From Plazaster borealis (taxonomy: Eukaryota > Echinodermata > Asteroidea > Forcipulatida > Labidiasteridae), in assembly GCA_021014325.1 (NCBI GenBank), contig CM037460.1, positions 19,311,044-19,375,043 of the forward strand: 64,000 bases of DNA, read 5' to 3'. Below the pieces are notes generated by a model. That model saw nothing but the letters and a program-made list of their open reading frames with translations. It did no database searches and was not told the DNA's origin. A program made the translations under genes and the position numbers. Shown piece by piece: positions 1 through 10,990 of the stretch. Each line of letters opens with the position of its first letter. Within the stretch, counting starts at the first letter, position 1.

Positions 1-54
1 ATCAGACCTTGCTCCGCCCTTCTTGAAGTAACCCTTCTGATTTTACCCTCTGCA

Positions 55-132
55 GGCACAGGGCGATATCGAGCCGTCTTCGAGAGGGTGGACGCCCCCC
101 ATATCATCCACGCTGCTCGGTGTTTATAGATC
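55..132 (+). other. Doubtful exon at the left edge
   Basis: CCCTCTGCAG is a good acceptor-like sequence and is followed by GC-rich sequence whose third frame reads RYRAVFERVDAPHIIHAARC then L and a stop near 130. Read on the minus strand, the same region could instead be an exon ending at a GTAAAA donor. I do not recognise a protein either way. It is listed only because it is the one exon-like segment in the first 5 kb. Confidence 0.15.
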
Positions 133-1119
133 ATAATCAAAGACAGAGTAGCCATCAGCCTCAGCCTGGTTTGAATTCCTGAGATCCCAACACCATTAGA
201 GATATAGACAGAGAATGGAATCAAGCCACTGGGACAAGCTTGGTGTCAGAAGAAACTTTAGTCTGACCGAAAACACAATCCCTAGGTGGGAAGACATGGG
301 ACCGGATCAAGCAATCAGCCCGTCCCGGCCCCCTATGATGGTCCCCCTGTATAATCTCTACCGCCTGGGGCTCCTCACACCTAACGCTCGATAATTTGGG
401 TTATCCCCCCCCCCCCACCATTCGTCTCCCTTCGAAGGAGATAGATGAGAAAAGACGACGACTAGGACGAGATTGGACAGCTCGCAAATTAAAATTTCCT
501 CGTTTTGTTGATCGAACGACTAGGCGGGTGAGTCATGAACCGCCCTTGCGCCTCGTGTCATTACGGGGGGAGTTACAGCGTTGCAGCCCCGGCAACACGA
601 GCTGGCGGAACCACGGCGAAGGGGGGAGAGAAGAAAAACTGCTAAAAAACCGACTCGCCAAAAAAAAAAAAGAGAGAAAGAAACTATGTCCTTCCAACCT
701 GACTCATAATTACATAGTAGTCGAGCATTGAAGAGTTTAAGGTCCGTGGTGTGTGTTGCTTGATTAGTTACTGGATAGAGAGGCTGTATATTTCTTGTAG
801 GAGTTCAAGTCTTGATTGAGACGTGGTTACTGAGATTGCAATTTGCTAGTGCCCTTGCTACGGAGGTCTAAAGCGACATGTGAAGTGGTTTGCAGAATTT
901 CTAAATCAAGTTTCCGGAGAAAGTGTATACCAATCGCTGGTTATTGTTCCTGCTTTATGAAGAAAACAAAAAATGCGAAGAAAACCACTTGGTTTGTACC
1001 CAAGTAAATAATGGAAATGTTGTTCTCAATAAATGAACTGATTTGTTATATTGTTTCATAATGTTATTAGTATTATAAGTTTGTTGTTCTCGCTACTTTT
1101 ATTAATTTGTTTAATTAAG
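133..1119. other. No gene seen
   Basis: Moderately GC-rich to about 620, with a C-run near 407-417 and an A-run near 660-671, then AT-rich sequence. The frame open from 396 to 731 is low-complexity and unlike a protein. Nothing else was recognised. Confidence 0.5.
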
Positions 1120-1517
1120 TTAAAGGGATTATATACGTTTGGTAATTGGAACCCATTGTTTGTTTCAATCCTATATAGTTGTAGATTTATACCATAAAAC
1201 TATCCTGTGAAAATTTCATTTCAAAAGGTGGTAGCGTTTTTGAGAAATTGCCGAAAATCTGGAGCGGTTAGTCCACGCAGGAATAATAGTCTGTAATTGG
1301 AATACACAATTTGAGAAACGTTACTGCAGTAACGCTTCTCAGATTCAAATTTTTGGGGGATCAAAATTGATGTATTTTTCCATAACCGCAGTACTTCGAA
1401 GTGAAAAGTTTCTCAAAATGCATTATACTATCCAAAGCAGCTGTACTTCTTATACCAAGTAAGTTTGTATTGCCATTAGTTTTCAGATTAATTACCAAAC
1501 GTATACAAACCCTTTAA
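1120..1517. mobile_element. TTAA-flanked MITE-like element, family A
   Basis: Starts TTAAAGGG and ends CCCTTTAA, with TTAA as the apparent target-site duplication. The outer inverted repeats read TACGTTTGGTAATT and AATTACCAAACGTATAC. The interior shares ACTTCGAAGTGAAAAGTTTC with the copy at 7556-7943. No transposase frame. TTAA duplication and terminal inverted repeats are hallmarks of piggyBac-type elements. Confidence 0.75.
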
Positions 1518-4500
1518 AATTTCACACTTTAAGCAATTATGGAAATGTTTCTGAGTCTTCCATACAATGTGTTATTCGACTAATTCTCAGGGATTTTACT
1601 ATAGTTATTACTAATACGTAATTCTAATTATTTCATTTGTATAGCCTTCATTTATTTATTTCATTTTAACTTTCTGCTTCAAATGTCTGAATGGTGAAGC
1701 TCTTTTGTTGTAGTTTTTTTCCCTCCAAGTTTATTTTTAAAAGGGAGAAAGTGAAAGTGATAGCCACGAAATACGATAACCCATTAGATGCGACTGAGTA
1801 AACTCGACCAATCTATTTGATAGATAACACTTATTTATGAGAGAAAACTCGTCTCTAATTTGACGTGCTTCTCGTATTCATTATCCCAAAGTTTGAAATA
1901 CGGGTGTTATATTCCTTAACATTCAAACAAACAGACTGATATTGTGCCGGTATTACCAGTTTCCGCCAGACCGTGTTTATGTCATATGAACTTGCCTCCC
2001 TTCTTAATTTTCTACTAGATTGAGAAAGTCTTTCTTTTCTCTTTTGTTTTCTCTTTTTCCCCGGAAGAAATATTTTATTCAAACATTAAAAAAAATCCTC
2101 ACTATTAATACAAAACTACAGAAAGGCCATGGCAATAAAACAAAGTTGACTAATATAACACTTTTACAAATACAGAGTTAATCTTGACACAATAACTTAA
2201 AGGAGTCCCATTTTGTGTGGAATTTCACAGTAGAATCGTTTGTAATAAAGATGTACTTTTCCCAAAGTACATAGCGTTTTAAACCCAGTTTCAATAAAGC
2301 AAGGGATGGTCTGTTCTCATTCATGTTCATCTTATAAATGTGAAAATGACACAAAAGAAGGATCAGATTAAGAACACTCCATGAATTTTTAGTTATACTG
2401 AAAAGGATAGCCTCGTTGTCTAAACATGTCTCGATTAAGAGTGTTCCTTATCCAATCATTGGATCCGAAACAAAGTCTTTCTTGCTTCTGTTGAAAACAA
2501 AAGGTGCACAGAGACTCTTCTATGAATAAAATGAGTATATTCCACGGTGTACTTGTAAATTATTGCTAGTTTGTTTGGTGTGTTTTTTAATTACTTACAG
2601 GCGATTTGGGAAATTGCTTATTTCCTTTTTTTTTTTTTTTTTTTTGCTTTTTTTTTTTTTAGGGGGAGGGGGGTTTCGACGGAAGATATTTCTTGACGAT
2701 AACGTAAACGGGTTACCTTTCATTCCATCGCACAGCATGAAACTTCAATGTGTTTTAACCACTAATCGATGTTAAGTTTCCATTTTCCATTCGGAAAGAA
2801 TTTCAAATTGGTTTAGAGATCTCATTGTTTAATGAGGATAATTGAATGACATCCTTTAGAGGATATCAGCGATGTTGGTCTAAAAATCACTTGTAACTTT
2901 TTTTTTTTTTAAGAAGAAAACAAAACAAAAACAAAACATAGATGTTTGGTTATAGAGCAAAGACCATGGTCCTTGTTCTATGGTTATACAGACAATAAGA
3001 ACAACAGCACTGTCCAGTTAAACAATGATCTTTCCAAACCCATTCACAGTTTTACGAATAAGCTGAAATCAGGAAACTCATGTCATATACTAAAAGACAG
3101 CTCTCCTAACAGTCGAGGCGGAATCAAGACAGTAACCCCTTCATTTTGACACATCATGCATAACCCCTGAGAATCGTTTAATCTCGTTTGTCACGAGACT
3201 CCCGTTTCCTTTTGTATAGAGTGAGATCATGAGGCAGACTCCATCATCAGTTTCAAAACTCTTATTAGAAAATCTGGAAATCGAGAAAAAACAAATTCTA
3301 AGCTCGCAAGTTTTTTCCTATAGCACCAACACTCCGCAATACCACAACACAATCAACGCCGTCCAACGGCGAAAACAAATCAAACTTTCAACAACCTAGT
3401 TAACTATATGAGTCGGAATTGTGCTGAAGGTGAGAACGCGGACAAGTAAAAAAGAAAAAGGAAAAATACCCACAAAAAAGGTGTGATATATTTGATAGAA
3501 ATCTGTCATCGCAGTATCACTTATATGGATAATAGGTGTGTACAGAGTACCCCGTTTGGAGCATTTCCTCTTGTGATTTAAAAAAAGGGTATCAGTAATA
3601 CCGATGATTAACGGGCTGAGACGGTACATGACTTCTGTTCACAATTCGTTACCTGTTTTGCGCCTATTCTAATCAGACCAGAACGGAATAGCGTGTGTCG
3701 CTTGGTGCGCCCTCGCCGTATTTAGCCACGGATTTGCCCGGCGGCTGTACTTCGCGTGATCAGTACAGGATGTTGTCAAAAGAAGGAGTATAGAGAAAGT
3801 GTGGAGGGGGAGAAAAAAAAGGCAGCAGCAGTATAAGACACACTACTGGGGTTTTTTTAACTTGAAGAGTTTTCTCAAGCGTCGAGCGGAACTTGGATCT
3901 AGATGTGAATGGTTGACAGACGTATTTCCTCTTGTTGCCACCTTAAGGCCCGATGATACAACGTTCACTCATTCGTTTATTGTTCTTTGTTTATAACCCT
4001 TTATATATAATAAGCTTTGACCCATTATATAGACACCTATAAATAGCTGTAACCACACGAGTGTCCTAACGGGGTCCCTTTTGCACGATTTGTCTAATTA
4101 AATTGTTCCGTTTGGGATCGGAAATAGTAAAACTCAAAACGATATTAAATTATTCCCTAACCAGCACCTCAGACTATAAAAGTTATAAAGAAAAGCGCTG
4201 CACTGGTGTCTAGTCTACAACCTTCTAATGAAACATTATGCCCTACTTTATTTGACACGACGAAACAATTCCCTTAGTGCATAGTTAATCGATAATGTCA
4301 TTGAATAAAGATAATGCCGCGTTGTCAATTAATTGAATTAAGAAATAATTGAACTATAAAAAAACAACAACAATTGATGAGGCTTATGTATTTATCCATA
4401 TTCCGCAAACGGTCTATTATCATTAATCGATCAATCAGATCAAACATTTTTGTTCTTCTTTATAGGCCCTATTTTAAAAGATCGTAAAAAACGATCGGGG

Positions 4501-5520
4501 GGGGCATATAGTAGTGCTTTAAATATAATAATGACGCCGATGTTACTGTAACGAGAGAGGGCGACATTCAATCGTTCACGCTCACTTGTCATGGGGGCAA
4601 AGGTTAGATCGATTTGAGGTGTGCGCATGCCCAAGAAAATAACAATGTTTGTTATGATAACTCAGTATGAAAATAAGGTTTACAGCGCTGAACAAGAGCG
4701 AGCGCTGAAATGTCACCCATTTAAGCCTAGATCAATTGACTTTGACTAAGTAGTGCTTTCTGGATCTTTGGCCTCACCAAAATAGCTCGGCAACATGGAC
4801 CACGGCGCCATCTTTAATATTTTTGGCCGCCACTTTTTAATTCTTTTGAATTAGATAATTTACGTCTTGGGTCTTTGCGGCCGCTGTTGTAATGTGTTCA
4901 TCGTGGTACGCATAGAACAGAAACGAGTTGTTCTTGCACTCAAAAGATAATCATTTCTAGATGGGTCCATCCAGTTGAACTTCTGATTCTAGACATTTCC
5001 AAATCAAGGATAAAATTACAACCTCGAATGAATCATTCATCTAAAATGTATTTTTTAATAACTTCAAGTTATTTAGAGATCAAGGTAACACAGCATAAAT
5101 GAATACAAACAAAACTATCATCAACGAAATCTGGTTCATTCATTGTCAATATTTAATATCATAAAGATGATCGGCTCATTCAATACAAAGTAAACAAATG
5201 AATACAAAGGGAGGGGGTCAATCAAGCAGACTGAAGAAAATAAAAATACATTTGCCGAGTTTTGAGATGAAGGTCAGGGCAGAAATGGTACGGGTCGCCA
5301 GTCACCCCCCCCCCCCGCCCTCGTCTTAAACAGGTAACCACGATCACGAAGAGAAACACAAATTCGAGTGAGAGTAGAATCCTGAAGAACCCAGAAGAAA
5401 GTGAAGTAGATTTCACTAGAAAATGAAGTCATCATCACGTAACATGATCTCGTTTGAATTATAATATATGCAAGTGAATTCTGGTAAACGTACCAAGTAT
5501 ACTATGCTTTTACACGGTTA
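1518..5520. other. No gene seen
   Basis: AT-rich unique-looking sequence with T-runs near 2624-2660 and A-runs. A C-run lies near 5307-5316. Short open frames (for example 2946-3149 +, 3396-3629 -) have no recognisable protein. No SINE or MITE ends were identified. Confidence 0.5.
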
Positions 5521-5637
5521 CACCCCATGTTCCGACACCCCTATGTTCCGACACCCCTATGTTCCGACACCCCTATGTTCCGACACCCCTATGTTCCGAC
5601 ACCCCTATGTTCCGACACCCCTATGTTCCGACAACCC
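5521..5637. repeat. 16-bp tandem repeat beside a telomeric tract
   Basis: About seven head-to-tail copies of ATGTTCCGACACCCCT, almost identical to one another. They abut the CCCTAA tract at 5655, and an inverted partial copy follows that tract at about 5721-5755. The unit itself contains CCCCTA, close to the telomeric unit. Confidence 0.95.
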
Positions 5638-5654
5638 TGGTGTATTTTCCTATT

Positions 5655-5706
5655 CCTAACCCTAACCCTAACCCTAACCCTAACCCTAACCCTAACCCTA
5701 ACCCTG
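5655..5706. repeat. Interstitial telomeric repeat (CCCTAA)n
   Basis: About eight perfect CCCTAA units, the C-rich strand of the TTAGGG telomere repeat used by deuterostomes. It is embedded between the 16-bp tandem repeat and an inverted copy of that unit, so it is internal and not a chromosome end. Confidence 0.95.
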
Positions 5707-5755
5707 TGTAAATCATGAGGGGGTTGTCGGAACATAGGGGTGTCGGAATATAGAG

Positions 5756-6659
5756 CAGTCCCCCTTTTACACACATCAGTGTTTGAGTAAAATCAAATTT
5801 TGTAATCCCCGATGCAAATTATATCAATTGATTATTACTTCACTTCAAGTGACGCTGCAGAAAATCTGCATGCGACAATAATATTAGAGGCGTGGTGTCA
5901 CCATTGGTTTAGGAAGAGTACAATCATTCCAATCCTCTAGTTTCTGGTAAACACATAAATGCAACCAACCCATGAAAATCTCCCCATTCCCGTTCTTATA
6001 ATGTGCTTTTTCGTAGTGACACATCGAAGTACCGGTATGAAACGGATGTTGAGGTACAAATTAACACATGTATTTCGACAGGGGATATTTCTGACAGGTA
6101 ATTTGGGGTTAAATTCAATTCAAGCTTCTATAAAAGCCAAGTTTCCAGAATAGAAATTGTCAATTTATTTAATGACCAATCGTGTGTCATAAATGCAGAA
6201 TATTCTCCAATGATCTTCAAACCAAGGGATATATCTATAAAGCAAAGATCACATATAGGGTTCTACATGGCAGCTCTTGCTCTAATTTACGATAATTGAG
6301 AAATTTGAGGCTCAAGTAGAGCAGTACTTCCAAAGCAAAATAACTCACACCACAGGAAAAAAGGAGACCCAGGGTTTATTGAACTGTGTCTGTTTGTTTT
6401 TTGTTTTTTTAATTCGACAAAAACAAATAAACGAGAGCAACAACTTGCAAAAATATGAACGTGTTTACGCAATCGTCGCTGTAACACACGGAATGCAATG
6501 GTGGGAACGTTTTCAGAATTTCCAAACGGAACGGGATGTGGGTCTTCAATTGGTTGGCTTTCAATTTCTAAATAGGGAATATTTCCCACGCAAGTTTCGG
6601 TTTAGCAGCAGCAGTGTGTTTTTTCGGAATTTAAAAGGTGTGCGTTGGGGGGGGGGGGG
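5756..6659. other. No gene seen
   Basis: AT-rich sequence ending in a G-run at about 6648-6661. The long frame 6379-6801 (+) crosses the G-run and part of a MITE and is not protein-like. Confidence 0.5.
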
Positions 6660-7260
6660 GGTAAAGGATGTGTATAACATTGGTAAGAGAGGAATTATAA
6701 ATGATCACAGATGTACACATATTACACGGTATAAAGATGGTCATGGTGGAAAACTTCACTTGATATATATTTTTGCTTGGAATGCTATAGTTTTTTTTTG
6801 AGAAATGCGTATAACAATTAGTTGTGATCTTGCGAGTCCAAAACCGAATGTTTGAAAAGAGTGAAAACATACAAGTTTTTTTGCTTCACTATGTGTCTTG
6901 TGACTCTGATTACGTTTGAGCTAAAACGTTCAAAAGGTTTGTTATTTCATGTACAATGTTGGGTCACATAAACTGTTGAAACTGGTCTTCAACAATTTCC
7001 AAATTTTTGGAATTTTCTTTAAAAGAAAAGACAATTATATTAGGGATAACTTTTTGTAAACGTATTATACAGGATTGGTATGAGCTATCAAAATAGTCGC
7101 AGACAGTGTTCACGTTTTTGCGTGATCAACCATATGCATGAAATAACAAACCCGTGAAAATTTGTGTTTAATCCGTTGTGTGAGTCAGGAGAAAAAAGTG
7201 AGAAAACAAACAGGCACAATTTTCAGCATGTATAAACACATTGTCCTTAATATTTGGTTC
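6660..7260. mobile_element. Degraded TTAA-type MITE copies
   Basis: TAAAGGATGTGTATAACATT at the left and TCTTTAA near 7022 match the ends of the family at 20314-21007, as does the interior (GGTATAAAGATGGTCATGG). A second, more decayed fragment from about 7041 to 7260 keeps an AACAAACCCGTGAAAATTTG segment found in the other copies. A G-run has replaced the left flank. Confidence 0.55.
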
Positions 7261-7373
7261 TAACAACCGAAATCAGCTGTTGCAGTTTCTTTATAAGGTT
7301 TTCAGATACAGTTTTCTCGAATATGACTTCATTTCAGAGGGTTGCATAACAAAATGGTTCTAGCATGAACTTC

Positions 7374-7556
7374 AGCATTTCTGAGTCAGGATGACCTGGA
7401 CTCTGTGTCAAAATAACCCCGAAATGGGTCAAATTGAAGCAGAATCAGTATTAAAATCCCTTATTATTTTTAACAAGTTTCTGGGTCAGCCTGACCCAGA
7501 AATTGGTCAGGCCCCCTGAGAACCGGAATCCGGATCAATTCTGACCCGGGGTTTTT
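7374..7556. mobile_element. GGGTCA-rich MITE-like repeat, copy 1
   Basis: The sequence is dense in GGGTCA/TGACCC words arranged as inverted repeats. It includes a perfect GGTCA-GCC-TGACC palindrome at 7484-7496. Related copies lie at 19985-20225 and 27090-27297. No coding potential. It abuts the TTAA element that starts at 7556. Confidence 0.65.
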
Positions 7557-7943
7557 TAAAGGCATCGTACACGTTTGGTAATTGGAGCCTATTGTTTGTT
7601 TCAAACCTATATAGTTGTAATTATATACCGTAAAACTAACCTGTGAAAATTTCATTTCAAATGGTAGTAGCGTTTTTTGAGATATTGCCGAAAATCTGGA
7701 GCGGTTGTGTCCATGCAGAAAGAATAATCTGCATTGGAATACACACTCTGAGAAGCCTTACGCTTCTCAGATTCAAATTTTGGGGGATAAAAAGTGATAT
7801 ATTTTCCATAACCGCAGTACTTCGAAGTGAAAAGTTTCTCAAAATGCATTATACTATCCAAAGCTGCTGTACTTCTTATACCAAGTAAGTTTTTATTGCC
7901 GTTAATTATCAGAGTCATTACCAAACGTATACAGACCCTTTAA
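7556..7943. mobile_element. TTAA-flanked MITE-like element, family A
   Basis: TTAAAGG left end and CCCTTTAA right end, with inverted TACACGTTTGGTAATTG and ACCAAACGTATAC arms. The interior closely follows the copy at 1120-1517. The open frames within it are incidental. Confidence 0.75.
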
Positions 7944-8014
7944 GAGTGTGGTCTCCCTTTTCAAATTACGTGATTGAGAAGAAACTGATGTATACCCACA
8001 AAACTTGTCCCAAT

Positions 8015-8364
8015 ACTACGAGACAAACCCTACCAAGAGAGACTTGAAGAGTTGAACCTGTACCCATTCGAGGTTAGAAGAATTATAGGCGATTTGATTG
8101 AGGTCTTCAAGATTCTAAACGGCTTTGAAGATATCGAACCGAAAGAGCTTTTCACAATGTCACACAACACAAGCACAAGGGGACACAACTTCAAACTCTT
8201 CAAGAAACAGCTTCGTAATGGAATAATTTTGAGGAAAAACTTCTTCTCCCAACGGGTTGTTGAGTTGTAGAACAATCTGCCTAAACATTTGGTCAATGTT
8301 AAACAACAAACAGGCTCAAAGACAAATTTGACAAGTTCTGGAAAGAAAATGGATATGGGTTACT
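8015..8364 (+). pseudogene. C-terminal remnant of a LINE reverse transcriptase
   Basis: The plus-strand translation gives the pattern seen after the reverse-transcriptase domain of jockey/CR1-like LINE ORF2 proteins: YQERLEELNLYPFEVRR, then GDLIEVFKILNGFEDIEP, a RGHNFKLFKK segment, a FFSQRVVEL segment and NNLPKHLV. The Trp that normally precedes NNLP is a TAG stop, which marks it as dead. Only this tail is present; palm motifs, endonuclease and ORF1 are absent, as in a 5'-truncated insertion. It lies between two TTAA elements. Confidence 0.75.
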
Positions 8365-8724
8365 AAAAAAGGCTTTGATCTATAAATTTCACCATCAATC
8401 CTAAGTAAGCAAATACCCTACGTTGATTATAGAACATTCTTCCACCAAAGTGACCTTTACCATGGGGAGACCATCTTGCTTCTCTTCTATTCGACCCAAT
8501 GTAAACCCAAACTGAGGCTAGACGGAAAATTACAGTCTGGTCCCTTTCATGTTGAAATGAGTTAGAACTGTCATTATCACTTGTTGGTGCAGGATACCTG
8601 ACGCATATGGCCACACGGCCATGATCAAGGTCTATTAGGATGTCTCTGATTCTCAATCAGCCAAATGCCTTTATGTGACGACAACTTCGGTATCTCACTC
8701 GTTATACACTGTATACCTTACACA
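8365..8724. other. Short gap between LINE remnant and MITE
   Basis: A minus-strand frame at 8363-8656 (97 codons) is open but matches nothing I know. It could be further decayed element sequence. Confidence 0.4.
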
Positions 8725-9090
8725 TTAAAGGCACTGAACACGTTTGGTAATTGTCAAAGACCAGTGTTCTCACTTAGTGTATCCCAACATATGCATAAAA
8801 TAACAAGCCTGTGAAAATTTGGGCTCAATTGGTCATCGAAGTTGCAAGAAAATGATGGAAGAAAAAACACCCTTGTTGTACAAATTTGTGTGCTTTCAGA
8901 TAGGAATAAAAACTTCTTGCAAGAAGTTTTTATTATTTTAGTGAGAAATGACCTCTTTCTCAAAAACTACGTTACTTCAGAGGGAGTCGTTCTCACAATG
9001 TTTTATACTATCAACAGCTCTCCGTTGCTCGTTACCAAGTTAGTTTTATGCTAATTTTGAGTAATTACCAAACGTGTACAGTGCCTTTAA
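8725..9090 (+). mobile_element. TTAA-flanked MITE-like element, family B
   Basis: Left end TTAAAGGCACTGAACACGTT and right end AACGTGTACAGTGCCTTTAA are inverted repeats. The interior contains the AACTTCTTGCAAGAAGTT hairpin. The same family occurs inverted at 10620-10990 and direct at 33299-33649. No transposase. Confidence 0.8.
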
Positions 9091-10619
9091 CTACCCAATT
9101 CGGGGTATAATGTTAGGCAGTGTACGAATTGATGGCATCAGCAGTGGCTATGGCTTGATTCTGAAATGCCATATATTTCGATAATATCACTGCATCCAAA
9201 CGACCATTAGCCGTAGCCAAAGTCACTCTATAGTCAGAACAGCCCGCACCACGACTTGGAATCCTCTTCTTGCATTTTGAGGACAAACTCCTGTCATCAG
9301 CCGAACCTTTTCTGATTGCATTTTTACCAAATACCCCAAATGCAATCCATTCCTCACATTGAGGAAATCAACAGAAGTCCTCGATTGGGGAAAACCCCCT
9401 TTTGATGATATCGACATATTCTTCTTTTTATATTCGGCACTTAAAAAAGAAGAGGGGGTTAAAACAAAAAAACAAAAAAAGGAAAAGGGCAATTTTCTAA
9501 TATAGAAAATTCACATCGATCGGCCCTGACATCTAAAGGTACTCTTTTGGGCCAGCCCGTGGCCAATAATTGGGGCTACATCCTCACCCAATCTTCCCGG
9601 GGGAAAGGCCATAGATTCCCGGGGCTCTGGCAATTTCTGACAATTTTCCACAGAACTGTTCATTAATTGCCATGCTGCGAATAGCCGTGTACGCGTTGCG
9701 ATCGTGTTCGAGGCCGTTCCCAAATTATCGACGATTTTTGCTCCAGCGAACAAAGCGAATGGAGGAGGAGCAGTACGGTAGTCAATAGGTTAATATTGCG
9801 TACGCATTTTTTTGAAGAAAACAAAAATTGTCCATCTTACTCTGGAAAAAATTGTAATATTTGTTTTCAAGCGAAAATCAAATCTGGCTATCCTAACTCA
9901 TTTATTTGTCATAATCCTACGGTTGCATCTTGAGCTGACAACACTTGCACACGTGTTGTACAGGAAATCATTATAACAAGGTGGACAGTTTTTGTACCAA
10001 TAAAACGCCTAAAGTCAATGTTATCTCTTAAAACTAATACGGTTCAAACAGCGGAAGCAGAAAGCAATAAATCTTTACAACAAAAAAACAGCGAAATCCC
10101 CGATAAAGGTTCAGCAACCGGCAGACTCTAAACCTTGTGCAAGAGTTGTCGACGTATTAAAATGCGTTCTTGTTAGCACAAAACTGTCATTGTAGGGTAT
10201 TTTCTCCAGATCCTGTGCTGTTGTTTTATGCACGTTGGCCCTATTAGACTGGGCATTAAGGGATTGGTGGAACTGTCGTCGAACCGGACACTGGAAACCG
10301 CTCCGTAGAGCCCGGTAGTATTACGTCTCGTCTGAGGGTACATGCCCGGAGAAGAAGAAAAATAAGGTCAGAGAAGGTCATCATTGGGAAAAGATGGAGT
10401 TCATTTTCAATGATGAACAATACATAAAAGTAAAACGTCCTTCGTGTCAAGCTGTTGACAGGGCCAGTCTCGTTAGGGATCAATGTTCATTTTGAAAGAA
10501 GTTTATATAATCATACAATGACTCTTCCACTTCAGAATATGGAAATCTACTGTTTTTGTCTGTTGCAACATCATTTTGAACACGGTATAAATGACATGGA
10601 AAACAACGTGGAAAACAAC
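9091..10619. other. No gene seen
   Basis: Unique-looking sequence. A minus-strand frame at 9511-9753 is moderately GC rich but unrecognised. Nothing else supported. Confidence 0.5.
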
Positions 10620-10990
10620 TTAAAGGTATCGTACACGTTTGGTAATGACTCAAAACAATTAGCATAAAAACTTACTTGGTAACAAGCAACGGAGAGCTGT
10701 TGATAGTATAAAACATTGTAGGAAACGACTCCCTCTGAAGTAACGTAGTTTTTGAGAAAGAGGTCATTTCTCACTAAAATAATAACAACTTCTTGCAAGA
10801 GGTTTTTATTTCTATCTGAAAGCACACAAATTTGTACAACAAGGGTGTTTTTTCTTTCATCATTTTCTTGCAACTTCGATGACCAATTGAGCCCAAATTT
10901 TCACAGGCTTGTTATTTTATGCATATGTTGGGATACATCAAGTGAGAACACTGGTCTTTCACAATTTCCAAACGTGTTCAGTGCCTTTAA
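10620..10990 (-). mobile_element. TTAA-flanked MITE-like element, family B (inverted copy)
   Basis: TTAAAGGTATCGTACACGTT left and GTGTTCAGTGCCTTTAA right. It is nearly identical to the reverse complement of 8725-9090 over most of its length, so the two copies form a widely spaced inverted pair about 1.5 kb apart. Confidence 0.8.

Noticed and set aside
5655..5706. True chromosome end
   Set aside because: Only eight telomeric units, with long unique sequence on both sides.
6379..6801. 140-codon plus-strand frame
   Set aside because: It crosses a G-run and the start of a degraded MITE; composition is not protein-like.
8363..8656. 97-codon minus-strand frame next to the LINE remnant
   Set aside because: Fairly protein-like composition but no recognisable domain or splice context; this length is expected by chance in 64 kb.
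10571..10873. 100-codon frame with near-copies at 8842-9054 and 33416-33601
   Set aside because: The repeated peptide comes from the TTAA MITE family B interior; stops and indels differ between copies, so it is not a conserved protein.
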